Shown piece by piece: positions 13,701 through 23,996 of a DNA stretch of 64,000 nt. Below the pieces are notes generated by a model. It was not told the origin of the DNA. It was given only the letters and a program-made list of their open reading frames with translations, and made no database searches. The position numbers and the translations under genes are program-made. The DNA is from Talinum fruticosum (taxonomy: Eukaryota > Streptophyta > Magnoliopsida > Caryophyllales > Talinaceae), in NCBI GenBank assembly GCA_021018815.1, contig JAITYX010000002.1, positions 9,889,001 to 9,953,000 of the forward strand, given 5' to 3'. Position 1 is the stretch's first letter, and each line of letters opens with the position of its first letter.

Positions 13701-16700
13701 TTTAACAATTATTTGCAGCCTGATTCTGAAGTCCATATACACTGGAAGGGAGCTGCTGAAATTGTCTTGGCTTCGTGCACTTCTTACATAGATGAACATG
13801 GTCATGTGGCTTCCTTGGATGAGCATAAGGTGCGAAAAAGTAAATCTTAGCCAAGATCTTTGTGCTTTACTTTAAGCTGTGATATTCTTTTAATAGTTCT
13901 ACGAGTTCAAAATTTCAGATCCCTAGTATCCTATAGGCGATAGGACCCACTGTATAATGTGTTATAAGTTGATTTGGCTCCTAATTTCATAGTTTAAGGC
14001 GAGTGGAAAATGTTGGTGATCTAAGCGGTTGCTGAATTTTATGTTGTGAAAATTTGATAGATCAAGAATGTCCCTTTTCTTTCTATGATGGCTTGAGTAC
14101 TTTGCATCTGGATGATGCCCCTCCCTTCTGTCTCTTCGAAATCCTCCTCTGATTGCCTCTTCTCATTTTCTGATGATGCACCTCACTTTCGGCTTTTTTT
14201 TTTCCTCAAATAAGTCGTGCAGACACTCACACACATGTGCACATATGTTTGTGCGTGTGTGCCTGCATGTGTGTGTGTTTGTGCTAGTGTGTGCGTGTGC
14301 ATGCGTGTGTGTGGTATTTTCATGTTGTAGACATGGTATTGTTGCGTGTTTGTTAAGGGTTTCAAGATTGCAGTTCATTTGAAGTTTGCATTGAGAAGCT
14401 GGATTTGGTGTAATATAATTTCATGATGCAATTACATCTGCATTGATTTTCCCAGTGCAAGCATGTAGGAGTACTCAGTTACTGTTCCTTGTACAGAAAA
14501 AAATCTAATCTTTTCTATTTTTTTGGTTGACCTATGCAGTTGGGTTTTTTCAAGAAGGCAATTGAGCAAATGGCTGCACGAAGCCTCCGTTGTGTTGCCA
14601 TTGCTTATCGTAAATATGAAATTGACAAAGTGCCAAAAGATGAAGAGGAACTAGCTCACTGGGTCTTGCCAGAGGACGAGCTGATCTTGCTAGCCATTGT
14701 TGGGATAAAGGTATTATCCTGGTTTCATCAATAACTACTTTATAACTGTATACTTGTATGTCATTGCTGTGAATTTTTTGATTATGTAGGGATTTGTCTC
14801 TTAAATCTTTTTGAGTGGCTGCTTTTTGGTAAAATTTTATTTGGTTTCATTAGTACAATTGTAATTCTTTCTTTATTTTGAACCCCACTCATGCGCATGC
14901 CTGGACCAACAGTTGTGGAACTCCTATGTTAATGTGGTTGCATAGGAACATATGTAAAAGATTCATGGACTTTTATCACAATATTTCTAATCATATGAGT
15001 AAGACAATTTTTTTTTTTTTTTTTTTTTCAAATTATAGCCTTATTCTCTGTGTGAAGATTTTATGTTAGAGTTCTATTTTTATCTTTAGGTTTCAGCTTT
15101 TGTATGCTTAATAGGAACTATGTTATTTGGGGCTATGTTGCTTGGGCCATATTTATCCCCTAAATACTTGTTATCAGATGATGATAACTTGATAGAGATT
15201 GTGGTTGGACTCCTTTAATGGGCAGGACACAAATTCTTTCATTATTGGAGTTGTATTCTATATAATTCAGACTCAGCGATATCCATGTTAAAGGGTCGGG
15301 TATCAGACATTGGTGTTGTGTTGGACTCAATTTTGAGAAAATTTTTACATATTTGGTCTACAATGAAGGGACGAGTGTCCAAACCCATGTCTGACGGGTG
15401 TAGCACTTTTACAGTTGTGCAGCCCAGAACCTTCTTATGTGCTCTTCGCTGCGTGATATAGGTTGCAAGATGATGTAGTACAGGGTTCATTGTGTACTAG
15501 GTCATCACATTAGGTTTAAATCTCTTTTATAATGTCTTATTATGCTACTTAACAGCGAAGACCCCAGCCCCAAGCCTCCCAAACATAAATTTTAAAAATC
15601 AGATGGGACGAACAAGCAGTGAACAACCCCTCGACTTGGAGTTCAGGGAGGTGGAATTTAAATCCTGTTTCAGCGGCTGAACACCAATGATATAACTGAG
15701 CACCCTGATTACTCCATGTGCTATTAATTTAGCTGTCCTCTCGTTCTGTTTTTTTGCCCCTCTAACACTGCTATTACGTTGTTAATGCTGTGTGTTGTAA
15801 TATATGGTGGTACTGTTTATAATGTGGTTAGACCGTATAAGGCATGATCGCTTCACTTTTAATATTCTGACCGTGGATTGTTTGAATCCAAGGACCCCTG
15901 TCGCCCTGGAGTCAAAGATGCAGTTCAACTATGCACAAGTGCTGGTGTCAAGGTACGTGCATGTAGTTGTGTATCCTGATTTATAGTTTACCTTCCTTCC
16001 TCTAATTGAGTTCTGTCTGTTCTGATTTTATTTAGTCTGATGTGGTGGAGGTTTACCTATGGATTCTTAAGTGATTTTTTTTTGTTAAAGTAATCAAAAA
16101 ATATGTATTAAAGACACCAAGGGGTGTCACCCATGTACAAAAGTGGGGCAAACAGAAAATAATCAAGCCCTGGAAATCTGGACGAAATTCCCGAATAGTA
16201 AACTTTGTACCATGATCGAGAACCTGACTCCAATTGTACAAACTTCTCTAAAAGTAAAGATTCTTAAGTGATGTTACTTAGCTATAACACAAGATATCCA
16301 AGTTAAATGGACAGAATAGCTTTTTTAATGGTGCACAAAATGTTGTGAAAGAGACAAGCTAAGCTGCTGTGATCAAAGAGATAGAGAGCGGATGGTGAGA
16401 AGAGCCCTTGGACGACTGTTGGATGCAAATTCCTAGTTAGCTTATCTATTTCCAGCACATATCTCTTCCTTGGAAGACTCTTGAACATGTGTTGAAACAC
16501 ATCAAAACGGTGCTAGGAACTTCAGTCCTTTTTGTTGTCTATGTGTGGGACATGTGCAGGTAGCATTTGCAGTTAAAAACCTGGGAAAATGATGGGAAGG
16601 GAGGAGAGGAGAGAGGTGTTCCACGATTCGCGCTCCATATTATTTCAAAGTTATGAAAGTGTGATGGGTGGGAAAACTCCTTGTTGCCAGCAGTTCAAGG

Positions 16701-19700
16701 TAGAACACTCCTTGGCTTTGAAAAAGGGATGCATGTGTTCTTGTAAAACTTGCTTACAGAATCACATTTCCTTCCTGTTTTTTTCTTTATAGTTTCGTTT
16801 TTTTCTTTCCCCGGGGGGTGATACATGGGGTCTGAGGCCAGATAGGACTCTGTACTTGTGTGCATGCCTGAAATCGTTGAAGTTGAATAAAGTTTCAATT
16901 TATTGGATTATGTCCATCAAGATTATGTTGCGGAGGCTGAAGAAGCTCAAGTAAGAATCCTGTGGAATATGGTTTTACGGTTATTGTATCTGTTTGTCAC
17001 GATCCTAGCTATTATGGGGAAGCAGGAAGAACCTGTGGTTGTCTAGCTTTACAAGGACGTGTGGTTTTTAACGTGGCGTACAATTCATGTCTTCCACGGG
17101 AAGAACGGCTATGGCATTTAGTGCCATCTGTGGTACTTCGAGGAATCTGCATGGTAGGAACAGCATACTATTCCTTTTGCACTGACGAAGATGTGTGAAT
17201 TACCCTGTATGCCTAGCAAAACGATGTGGTTAGGAGACTCCTGTCATGGATTTCCTTGCAGGTTCTGCAAGTTTTCATTGTGGCTTTACAACTTATTACA
17301 GGGCAGATTCTCCAGAGTTAAAAAGAGTATTTGACTAGTCCATCCATGGTGTTGAAGCATATGAGATTCAGATATGTTTTATAGCTCACGGAGAACATTG
17401 GTTTGGATTTTGCCTATGTCTTGGTGTTTATGGCTTGAAAGAAGTAATCAAGGACACGGTAGAAAATTATAGAACATAAATACATGTGATTAAGCTGGAT
17501 GGCTGTGTATTAACTTTAGTGTCATTTTATGGGTACAGAAAGGTCATAGTGTGAATTGCAAGAGAGATTTTACTGCAGTATTTATCTGCTATCTATACTC
17601 TTGATTTCTTCCCCCTTAATACTTTTCATTTTTGATTTATGTACTGTCCTGTTTCTCTTGTAACTGAATGCTCCCCCCTTCCCCCTAGGCAGGGAAAAAA
17701 AAGATAGTATTAAATTTCTTAGTTTTTTTGCCATCATGTCTTGATACGTCTGCATGCTTTTGGGCCGTATGTACATTAATCACAATTGTTATTTTGGAAT
17801 AAATAAATAAATGTTATCTTCTTTCTCAGGTGCGTATGGTCACTGGTGATAATCTTCAGACTGCAAAAGCTATTGCTTTGGAGTGCGGTATCCTATCTTC
17901 TGATGCAGATGCAAGTGAACCAAATTTGATTGAGGGAAAATCATTTCGTAGCAAGTCTGAATTTGAAAGGATGGAGATTGCAGAAAAGATATCAGTATGT
18001 ATTGTTATAACTTTGTCAAAAAAAAAATTGCTTTGACATATCTGACTTTCTTTATTGCATTAGTACAAGTATGTATACCTATTTGGACCAACATTGGTGC
18101 CTTGCATGTTTTTATAGGTCATGGGAAGGTCTTCACCAAATGATAAGCTTCTCCTTGTCCAAGCATTGAAAAAGAAGGGTCATGTTGTTGCTGTTACTGG
18201 AGATGGCACCAATGATGCTCCTGCATTACATGAGGTATGCTGTATCATGGAGTCATGAATCTAGGATCTTCTTTGGAAACTGTAAACTACAATGTTATGA
18301 TGTTTCCACCTCCCACTATGTTATACTTTGTCATTTCTTGTCAATTTTTACTATAAATTTAAGTATGACCAATTTAAACATTTTGGAAGTAGGCTCAAGA
18401 TTTAAAATTGAACTTTTGTAATTAATTCTCACATTTTGAAGAAAATAATGGTGAAAATTAATTCTTAGAGCTGTCAAAAGTTTAAACTTAAAAGTCACAG
18501 TGACATTGAGTATGAGATAAGCTCCTGTACAACGTGTAGGAGACTTATCTTGATATATTCTTGGATTCATCCTTTCTGTCCTTGAGAGTGCCATATGCTC
18601 TCACTTATATCCCTGACCCCATGGTACATTTCTATTATTACTAATTTTTGTTAGTTTTACTAAGGTCACCTCTATTTTGAATCTTTGATCTTCAATTTTT
18701 GTGGATAAACCTTGTTTGTCCTTTTTATTCTAATAAAATGGATAAACCTTTCACTACTTGCTGAAATCCTGCCTTTTTGGGTTTCAGGCAGACATTGGTC
18801 TGGCAATGGGCATCAGTGGTACAGAAGTGGCTAAAGAGAGCTCGGATATCATCATCTTGGATGATAATTTTGCTTCAGTTGTTAAGGTTGGTGAGCCCCT
18901 ATTAGTAAATATTGTTTGATAAAATCAGCTTCACATGCAGTGCTTTGTTTTTGAATAATCGTTGCAGGTATAATTGTATGTTAGATGTGTAAATTTGCTT
19001 AGGCTGAATTATCTTTTTCAAGAATTTGAATTGTTGATGGGACGGATTTTAATGTTTTCAAAATTAGTTAATATGAGCATATGTTTTTCTTTCTTTCTTT
19101 TCCCCTCTTTTGTTTTTCTGAATATGGGTTTTTCATGGAAGTGGACTCCTCATATCTAAAGCAACCGCTTGCAAACTTCTTCAGGTTGTCCGATGGGGAA
19201 GATCTGTGTATGCAAACATTCAGAAGTTTATTCAATTCCAGCTCACAGTTAATGTGGCAGCCCTTGTTATCAATGTCGTTGCCGCATTTTCTAGTGGTGA
19301 TGTTCCACTGAATGCTGTGCAGGTGATTGCCTTTCCTGATCTTTCATTCTTTCCTGTGCATTAGTAACTTAGGTAGGGAATAATGTTGTCCTTTATTATT
19401 GTCTATTATTTGTAATCATCTTCAGTAATGTCCTTATGTTGGGTTTGTGCTGAACAGCTTCTCTGGGTCAATTTGATAATGGACACTCTGGGAGCACTTG
19501 CATTGGCTACTGAACCACCTACAGATCACCTAATGCACAGACCTCCTGTTGGTCGAAGGTTTGAATTGGGCTCTTAATAGTATTCAATTAAAATGGGACA
19601 GATCTTACTTTAGTTTGACTTTGCTAGGTCATTTCCTGTTAAATGTTCATGTTGCACTTGCTTGCTACTTTTCTACTGTGCATGAAGATGTTGGATTCAT

Positions 19701-21293
19701 AATGTTCTGATGTACTTGATACTTAATATGTGCACTGTAGATCTATTTCCTTGTTTGGTTGGGGCCGCCAGCAGTTGAATACTATTAAGACTAGGACAAA
19801 TGAAAGACTAGGACATTTGGGCAGTTTTTGTTGATAAATAACAATGTAATCTAGTGTTGGTCAGCTGTAGCCAATTTCTGAAGATTGTATGTGCCTTTTC
19901 TCTGAGATGGATGTGAACTCAATTTGTGATCACAATTCATTTACGGCATCATCAATCTTAAATTGTGCTGTTTGCATGCTTAGGTTTTTGACCTCTGTTT
20001 CTTGGATTCTACAGGTTTACATGCATATCTATGTGGTGTTTCCATTGCAAGCCTATTTATTTAGGTTGTGTAATAGACATATTTTCCCTGGAAAATTAAC
20101 ATCTTTATGTATTTCAGGGAACCTCTTATAACAAATATCATGTGGAGGAATCTATTGATACAGGTCTGTATAATATCTCGTTCTTTCTGTTACAAAAATC
20201 TGTTAATCCCTTGTGAAATGATTTGGAAGTGCTGTGTTGATTTTAAGTACATTGTTATCTGTGTTTTCAAATTGTAGGCTGTGTATCAAGTGACTGTTCT
20301 GCTTGTGCTCAACTTCCAAGGTAGAAATCTTCTGCATCTGCAGCATCAACCCAAAGCCTATGCTAACGAAGTAAAGAACACTGTGATCTTCAATGCATTT
20401 GTCCTTTCTCAGGTAACTGCTTTAATTAGTTGTACAGAACGGATAGTGATGCAATTTTCTTTTCTGGCCTCGTGTGTATATATAGGGCCCGGCAAAGTTT
20501 GTAATTGAAGTGTGCTTATTCCGGTGTATAGTTTGGATTTTCTTCCTGTATCACCTTCGCTTGTGTCCTTTCTATTTTGACCTAGATTTGCTTCCAGAAG
20601 TCGAAGAAATGACCTCACTGATGATTTGCAGGTTTTTAATGAGTTCAACGCACGCAAACCCGATCAACTTAACATATTTGCAGGAGTTTTTAAAAGTCGT
20701 CTGTTCATGGGAATAGTGGGAATAACTATCGTACTTCAGGTAACGATGACAACTATTAATTCTAGAAACTCTTACCTCTGCAATCCTATTGTAATAAGGG
20801 TTCTCTCCCTTTTTATTTCTGTGTCTAAAACTTTTGACAGGTAATCATAGTTGAGTTCCTCGGCAAGTTTGCAAAAACTGTGAGGTTAAGCTGGAAGTTG
20901 TGGCTTGTTTGCATTGCAATTGGCTTTGTCAGGTAGGTTTTCCTGAGGGCTCCTTTTACCTTTTATCTTCAGTTGATTGAGTTTTAATAAAAATTAGACC
21001 AATTTCTTTCTTACTACCTCCAGTTGGCCGCTTGCTGCAATCGGGAAGTTGATCCCTGTACCTGCGACTCCATTGAGCAAGTACTTCAATTGTAGAAGAT
21101 TACGACGAAGTCGTCATAGTAAGACTTTGGTCTTTCAATTTATTCATTTTCTTTTTCTGCCCCAGTTTCTATTCCTGTGTAAGAACGGGACAAACTTGCT
21201 CAAGTTTGTCATCCATCTGTGCTGATTTGCCAAGAAAATGCAAGTTTCTGATCCGCTTTGGTATTTTTTAAAATTTCAGGTAGAGATAGCTGA
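1715..21293 (+). CDS. ACA8/10-like: Autoinhibited plasma-membrane-type Ca2+-ATPase (P2B, ACA8/ACA10 group), 34 coding exons, two single-base frame breaks
   Basis: Pumps Ca2+ out of the cytosol using ATP, activated when calmodulin binds its N-terminal autoinhibitory domain. Corrected for two missing bases the exons would encode about 1077 residues, the usual size for ACA8/ACA10. Visible in order: an N-terminal calmodulin-binding stretch (KRWRQAALVL then RRFRYTLDL), the actuator motif TGES in exon 10, PEGLP of membrane segment M4 in exon 15, the phosphorylation motif DKTGT in exon 17, the nucleotide-binding region (KGAAE, exon 21), MVTGDN in exon 24, TGDGTNDAP in exon 25, and a C-terminal membrane block ending near an Arg-rich tail. 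Intron 12 uses a GC donor. Exon 2 and exon 20 each lack one A of an expected six-A run, so the literal frame stops soon after the calmodulin site. Given the intact splice sites elsewhere I think the gene is functional and the breaks are sequence errors, but a recent pseudogene is not excluded. Confidence 0.93.
2955..3430. repeat. Putative MITE-like element with imperfect inverted ends in intron 1
   Basis: The left end carries GGCGCACAAAAGCGCAAAGG and the right end, read on the other strand, GGCTCACAAAAGCCCAAAGC, so the two ends are imperfect inverted repeats about 450 bases apart. The GC-rich ends contrast with the AT-rich intron. No coding sequence is visible inside and I could not define a target duplication, so superfamily is open. 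Confidence 0.4.
3684..3833 (+). pseudogene. Decayed duplicate of Ca2+-ATPase exon 1 inside intron 1
   Basis: The frame from ATG at 3684 gives a peptide that aligns along its whole length with exon 1 (shared blocks NGSPY, DEE, STKNAP). It ends CPK-stop exactly where the true exon reads LKRWR before its donor, so the arginine-tryptophan start of the calmodulin site is lost. Sequence on the 3' side, to about 4120, also matches the start of intron 1, which shows a tandem DNA duplication of exon 1 plus flank rather than a retrocopy. Many substitutions separate the copies, so the event is not recent. It cannot serve as an alternative first exon as it stands because of the stop. Confidence 0.85.
3834..4125 (+). 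repeat. Duplicated start of intron 1 (matches about 1871-2165)
   Basis: This stretch repeats the first 300 bases of intron 1 in the same order: GTATGTCTTCTTCTT, then AATGATTTA, GTGCAATTGGTT, GGGAAAGTTG and GGTAATGAGTAA all recur with similar spacing. Together with the exon-1 copy just before it, this marks a roughly 450-base tandem duplication with about 2 kb between equivalent points. Confidence 0.8.
7544..7655 (+). repeat. Three copies of a 26-base motif in intron 6
   Basis: The motif ATCAGAATTGGGCC followed by TSACTTACTATA starts at 7544, 7605 and 7630; the last copy is incomplete. The second and third copies are directly adjacent, the first is separated by about 35 bases. Its origin is unclear, and it lies a short way before exon 7 at 7742. 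Confidence 0.7.
9223..10003. mobile_element. hAT-type non-autonomous transposon with 8-bp target duplication
   Basis: The element begins TAGGGGTGTATTCGAGCC and ends with a near inverse copy, GGCTCGGCTTAGTTACACCCCTA. It is flanked by the perfect 8-base direct repeat GTTGTCAT (9215-9222 and 10004-10011), the target-site size of hAT transposons. Both subterminal regions are packed with GAGCTCGGCTCG-like motifs on both strands, likely transposase-binding repeats, with an AT-rich centre. At 781 bases it has no transposase frame. Short open frames in the GC-rich ends have biased Ser/Ala/Arg composition and are not genes. It lies in intron 11 of the Ca2+-ATPase gene. Confidence 0.9.
9971..10122 (+). 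repeat. 76-bp tandem duplication spanning the transposon's right end and flank
   Basis: Bases 9971-10046 and 10047-10122 are two adjacent copies of one 76-base unit. They differ by one base inside the unit (A at 10012, G at 10088), and their last base also differs (C/T-type ends at the junction). The unit contains the last 33 bases of the hAT-like element, the 8-base target duplication and the genomic flank, so it arose after the insertion. Confidence 0.92.
10262..10374 (+). other. GC-AG intron (intron 12 of the Ca2+-ATPase gene)
   Basis: The exon ends TTGCAG and the intron starts GCAAGT. This is the preferred consensus of the minority GC-AG intron class (strong match to U1 apart from the T to C change). 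The acceptor is TTACAG. Protein continuity (ETPLQ then VRLNG) fixes the boundary, so the GC donor is not an alignment artefact. Confidence 0.88.
14221..14320 (+). repeat. GT/CA-rich microsatellite-like tract in intron 21
   Basis: About 100 bases of interrupted alternating purine-pyrimidine sequence (GTGTGT, GTGCGTGTG, CACACAC). Overlapping open frames on both strands here are made only of His/Thr or Val/Cys runs and are composition artefacts. Confidence 0.75.
16076..16258 (-). mobile_element. 5'-truncated LINE-type retroposon with 14-bp target duplication
   Basis: A 183-base insertion is bounded by perfect direct repeats GATTCTTAAGTGAT at 16062-16075 and 16259-16272. On the minus strand it ends in a poly(A) run after ATTACTTTAAC, the layout of a LINE 3' end that integrated by target-primed reverse transcription. 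No coding sequence remains. It lies in intron 23 of the Ca2+-ATPase gene, one of its longer introns. Confidence 0.85.
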
Positions 21294-21760
21294 TGCTGAC
21301 ACTATACTGGCAACATTTTGGGTTCTAATATCATTTTGGGGGGGTGGAAGAGACGAACGGAAAGTGTACATTATGGTATTAACCTAAACACTTGTAAATG
21401 CGTCGAGACTTACAGTCGAACTATACATTTTGTTTGGATTATCATCAACTTCATGAGACCCACGCGTTACACTCATGGTTGCGGAAAGCTAATTTCTGCT
21501 TCCCATCTTTAGTCTCCCCCAAAAAAATCTGATTTTGGGTTCTTTTGTGAAGAGACATTTATCATGTTAAAGTAGAACGTCTTTTAATTGGCCTTTCTTC
21601 ACGAAATGTTGGAGGATCTGAGTTCATAGAGGAAAAGTTTACCTTGTGAGATTGAAAATGATGAACCCCCCTCTCATGTTTTCAGGTGGTTAAAATAGTT
21701 ATCGGTTGTTTAATGCATGTTCTTACCCGCTCCGATACTGAGTAAGGGAAAATAAAATGA
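21294..21760 (+). other. Probable 3' UTR of the Ca2+-ATPase gene
   Basis: Sequence after the TGA shows no further coding frame of the family. AATAAA occurs near 21750 inside an A-rich patch and is a candidate polyadenylation signal. The exact cleavage site cannot be told from sequence. Confidence 0.35.
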
Positions 21761-22008
21761 AAGTAAAATAAGGGATCAGCATGGGTTAAAGCCTTGTGGA
21801 TAGCCTAGAACCAAGGCGACACAGACACCAATCAAATGGTTCTGGTTGTCAAAGTTTGATATTACATAGTAAACCTACCAATTTTTGATCCCTAAATGTT
21901 TATGTGCTATTGTTAAATGTCCAAATAAAGTAATTTTAACTTATAAGTGCATTTATAAAGTTGGGAACTTGAATACTTGAACAACGCTACAGTATTAACT
22001 CTTAGGGT

Positions 22009-22235
22009 CGGTTCGATTTTATGTAAAAACAAAATTTATTTATGTTTTATGTTTGTTTATATTCTTCTATGTTTGTTCATTTATGTTTATTTCTTATTTA
22101 CAACTCATTTTTATTCGTTTATGTATCGTTATGTTTGTTTCTGTTCATTTCTCCTTTTTTATGTTCGTTTATTTTCGTTTCTATTTATGTTTTTGTTTAT
22201 GTGCGTTTTATATTTAAGTTCGAAAATACCCTAAA
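22009..22235. repeat. Low-complexity element of TTTATGTT / TTCGTTTATG units
   Basis: The stretch is built of imperfect units such as TTTATGTTTGTTTATTTTCG. The ends, AGGGTCGGTTCGATTTTATG and (other strand) AGGGTATTTTCGAACTTAAA, are loosely inverted, so it may be a small TIR transposon. A related array in the opposite orientation lies at about 47490-47690. The open frames across it are Phe/Tyr/Leu-rich artefacts. Confidence 0.55.
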
Positions 22236-22348
22236 TAAATAAATAATTACGACAAAAGGCATTGATATGTTTTACTTTTTATCATATTTGTTCATAGTTA
22301 TTTTCTTTGGAAATTTCTTATGAATCATATTTTGTAGCATAAGGTTAT

Positions 22349-22783
22349 GGCCACTGTTCGGCAAAATGAAGTCTGTTTGAGTAGCAAATAGTTGTTTGTG
22401 TAGTTGATAGCTTGTTTAGGTAGTTGATAGTCTGTTAGATTTTAGTCTGTTAGCGAGATAGTTGTTCAATTAAGCGGTTGAATAAATGTGTTCGGTAAAT
22501 TTAGCGGTTGAGTTAGGCGATTATTGTAAATTGACGTAAAAGGATAATAATTTGTCAAATATAAATGAATGAAGAGTTTTTTTGTCAAAAAAATATGAAA
22601 CGCTACTTTTAAATGTGAAAAATTAATATTCTTAACTTTTCGAAACACTACTTGAAACGCTAAAAGCTACTGCAAACGTTAGTTAAAACACTACCTTACC
22701 GAATGCTAATATTTGGTTGATTAGTGTTTTGATTTGGTCAAAACGCTAAAAGTTACTTCAAACGTTTGTTGTCGAATAGGGCC
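22349..22783. mobile_element. MITE with GGCC-type inverted ends
   Basis: The left end reads GGCCACTGTTCGGCAAA and the right end, on the other strand, GGCCCTATTCGACAACAAA. The 3-base sequence TAT flanks both sides, compatible with the 3-base target duplications of PIF/Harbinger-type elements, although the usual TWA is not matched. The interior is AT-rich with repeated GTTTGAAGTAACTTTTAGCG-like blocks and no coding capacity. A second, more degraded family member lies at about 38225-38490. Confidence 0.65.
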
Positions 22784-23440
22784 TATATGGAGGTTTTTGT
22801 TGGTGGAACTTATGAGCAATGTGAAAGGGTGATGGTGGCTTTGCCTTTATCAAAACTAACAAGAATTGAAGAATATAAGTATCTCACATATTTTTGACAT
22901 ATGAGATGATTAACATTTTCTTTGTGAGTTATTGGATGGGATTCATGAAATTTAAAAGTTTTCAATATTTATCATTCATTTGTTTCAATATTATTTCTTA
23001 ATTTTAGTTATTAAAGATCGATGTATTAAATTAAAAATTTAAATAGAACATATACGTTTGATGGGTCTTACAATTTTAACTAAGCTAATAACTTTTTTCC
23101 ATTTTAAAAGAGCATATCTTGCCCCTTAAGGGGTAGCCTAGTGATAGAATGATTGGTTTTTAAAATAGATTAAGGGTCGATTCTCAGTAAGCTGTGTATT
23201 TAATATAACTATACGAGTTAGTTCGTTTTTTAATTAATAATTATATTTTTTTAATTTATATATATTATTATTAATGGCAGACATCTTTGTTTTCCCATAG
23301 ACTTTGTTTAAAAACTTTTAGTTAGACATAATCCAATTTTGAGGGAATTTTCCCCTCAAATTAATGATTTTTTTCCAAAAAAAAAAAAAAACAAACAAAA
23401 GGGTACCTTTCATTGTGGCTTGACCATTGACCTTTCCTTA
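22784..23440. other. AT-rich spacer between the Ca2+-ATPase and OSTC genes
   Basis: No gene is supported. A patch at about 23130-23200 has tRNA-like A-box (TAGCCTAGTGATAG) and B-box (GGGTCGATTCTC) motifs about 35 bases apart, which suggests a decayed SINE head, but no target duplication was found. A 14-base A run lies at about 23378-23391. Confidence 0.4.
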
Positions 23441-23447
23441 AGCTAAA

Positions 23448-23462
23448 AGCCCAAAACCCTAA
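23448..23462 (+). promoter_or_regulatory. Site II-like element plus telo-box upstream of OSTC
   Basis: AGCCCA (reverse of TGGGCT, the site II core) at 23448-23453 is joined to AAACCCTAA (telo-box) at 23454-23462, about 160 bases before the start codon. This pair is known from promoters or leaders of plant ribosomal-protein and other growth-associated housekeeping genes, which fits a gene for a core glycosylation subunit. Function is inferred from motif identity only. Confidence 0.6.
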
Positions 23463-23624
23463 TCATCCCAAAACCTTACCCATTTCCGAATCCATTCCCA
23501 AATCAAAGGGCGATCCCATTACAATCCCTCAAAACATCACCAAATCGGTCGACAACTTGATCGATCGGGCATTAAACCCCTCGAATTCCATCGATTAGTT
23601 CCGATTCTCTCTCCTCCGGCGACA

Positions 23625-23996
23625 ATGCCGTCTGCAATGACAATGTACTCCCTCACTCTCCTGACCTACTTCATCGTCGTCTCCGGAATCGTCTACGATG
23701 TGATCGTTGAGCCGCCGGGCATCGGATCCGTACAGGACCCCTCCACCGGAGCCGTCCGCCCCGTCGTCTTCCTCCCTGGCCGCGTCAACGGCCAGTACAT
23801 CATCGAAGGTCTCTCCTCTGGATTCATGTTCATCCTTGGCGGCCTCGGCATTGTGCTCCTCGATCTTGCCGTAGATCGTAATCGCGATAAGAGCGTTCGG
23901 TTCTCCTACGCCACTGCTGGTATTTCGTTCGTTGTCATTGCCTATGTTATGAGCATGCTTTTCATTCGCATTAAGATCCCTGCTTATCTTCGGTAG
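23625..23996 (+). CDS. OSTC: Oligosaccharyltransferase complex subunit OSTC (DC2 family)
   Basis: A small membrane subunit of the ER oligosaccharyltransferase, which N-glycosylates nascent proteins; in animals OSTC links the STT3A complex to the translocon. The single-exon frame gives 123 residues with the family hallmarks YDVIVEPP (near residue 24), RPVVFLPGRVNGQYIIEGL and a C-terminus RIKIPAYLR. Three hydrophobic segments are visible at about 5-22, 63-82 and 95-115. Human OSTC has about 25 more residues before the MPSAMT motif; here that motif is the start, with no upstream in-frame ATG. Codon use is GC-rich, unlike the flanks. It is unrelated to its neighbours. Confidence 0.93.
   Translation: MPSAMTMYSLTLLTYFIVVSGIVYDVIVEPPGIGSVQDPSTGAVRPVVFLPGRVNGQYIIEGLSSGFMFILGGLGIVLLDLAVDRNRDKSVRFSYATAGISFVVIAYVMSMLFIRIKIPAYLR

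Larger units (their letters stand above)
1715..21293 (+). other. Exon map of the Ca2+-ATPase gene
   Basis: Coding exons read by eye with phases checked: 1715-1870, 5990-6105, 6201-6240, 6442-6551, 7004-7135, 7235-7324, 7742-7811, 7935-8005, 8110-8193, 8274-8351, 8462-8533, 10178-10261, 10375-10457, 10544-10652, 10742-10797, 11412-11454, 11535-11618, 11811-11948, 12831-12896, 12977-13074, 13719-13829, 14540-14710, 15893-15952, 17830-17994, 18118-18234, 18788-18886, 19185-19322, 19458-19558, 20118-20163, 20278-20412, 20632-20739, 20841-20932, 21024-21118, 21280-21293. All but one intron begin GT and all end AG. Exons 2 (116 nt) and 20 (98 nt) are each one base short of the length that keeps phase. 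The last exon adds only a few residues (Arg-Asp-Ser) before TGA; it is the least certain. Confidence 0.85.

Noticed and set aside
14163..14382. His/Thr-rich and Val/Cys-rich frames
   Set aside because: They are translations of the GT/CA-rich tract within an intron.
16589..17198. Plus-strand frames of 67-78 codons in intron 23
   Set aside because: They lie in a spliced-out intron of the Ca2+-ATPase with no motif or splice sites linking them.
22042..22242. Phe/Tyr/Leu-rich frames resembling membrane proteins
   Set aside because: They translate the TTTATGTT repeat array; hydrophobicity is a result of T-rich composition.
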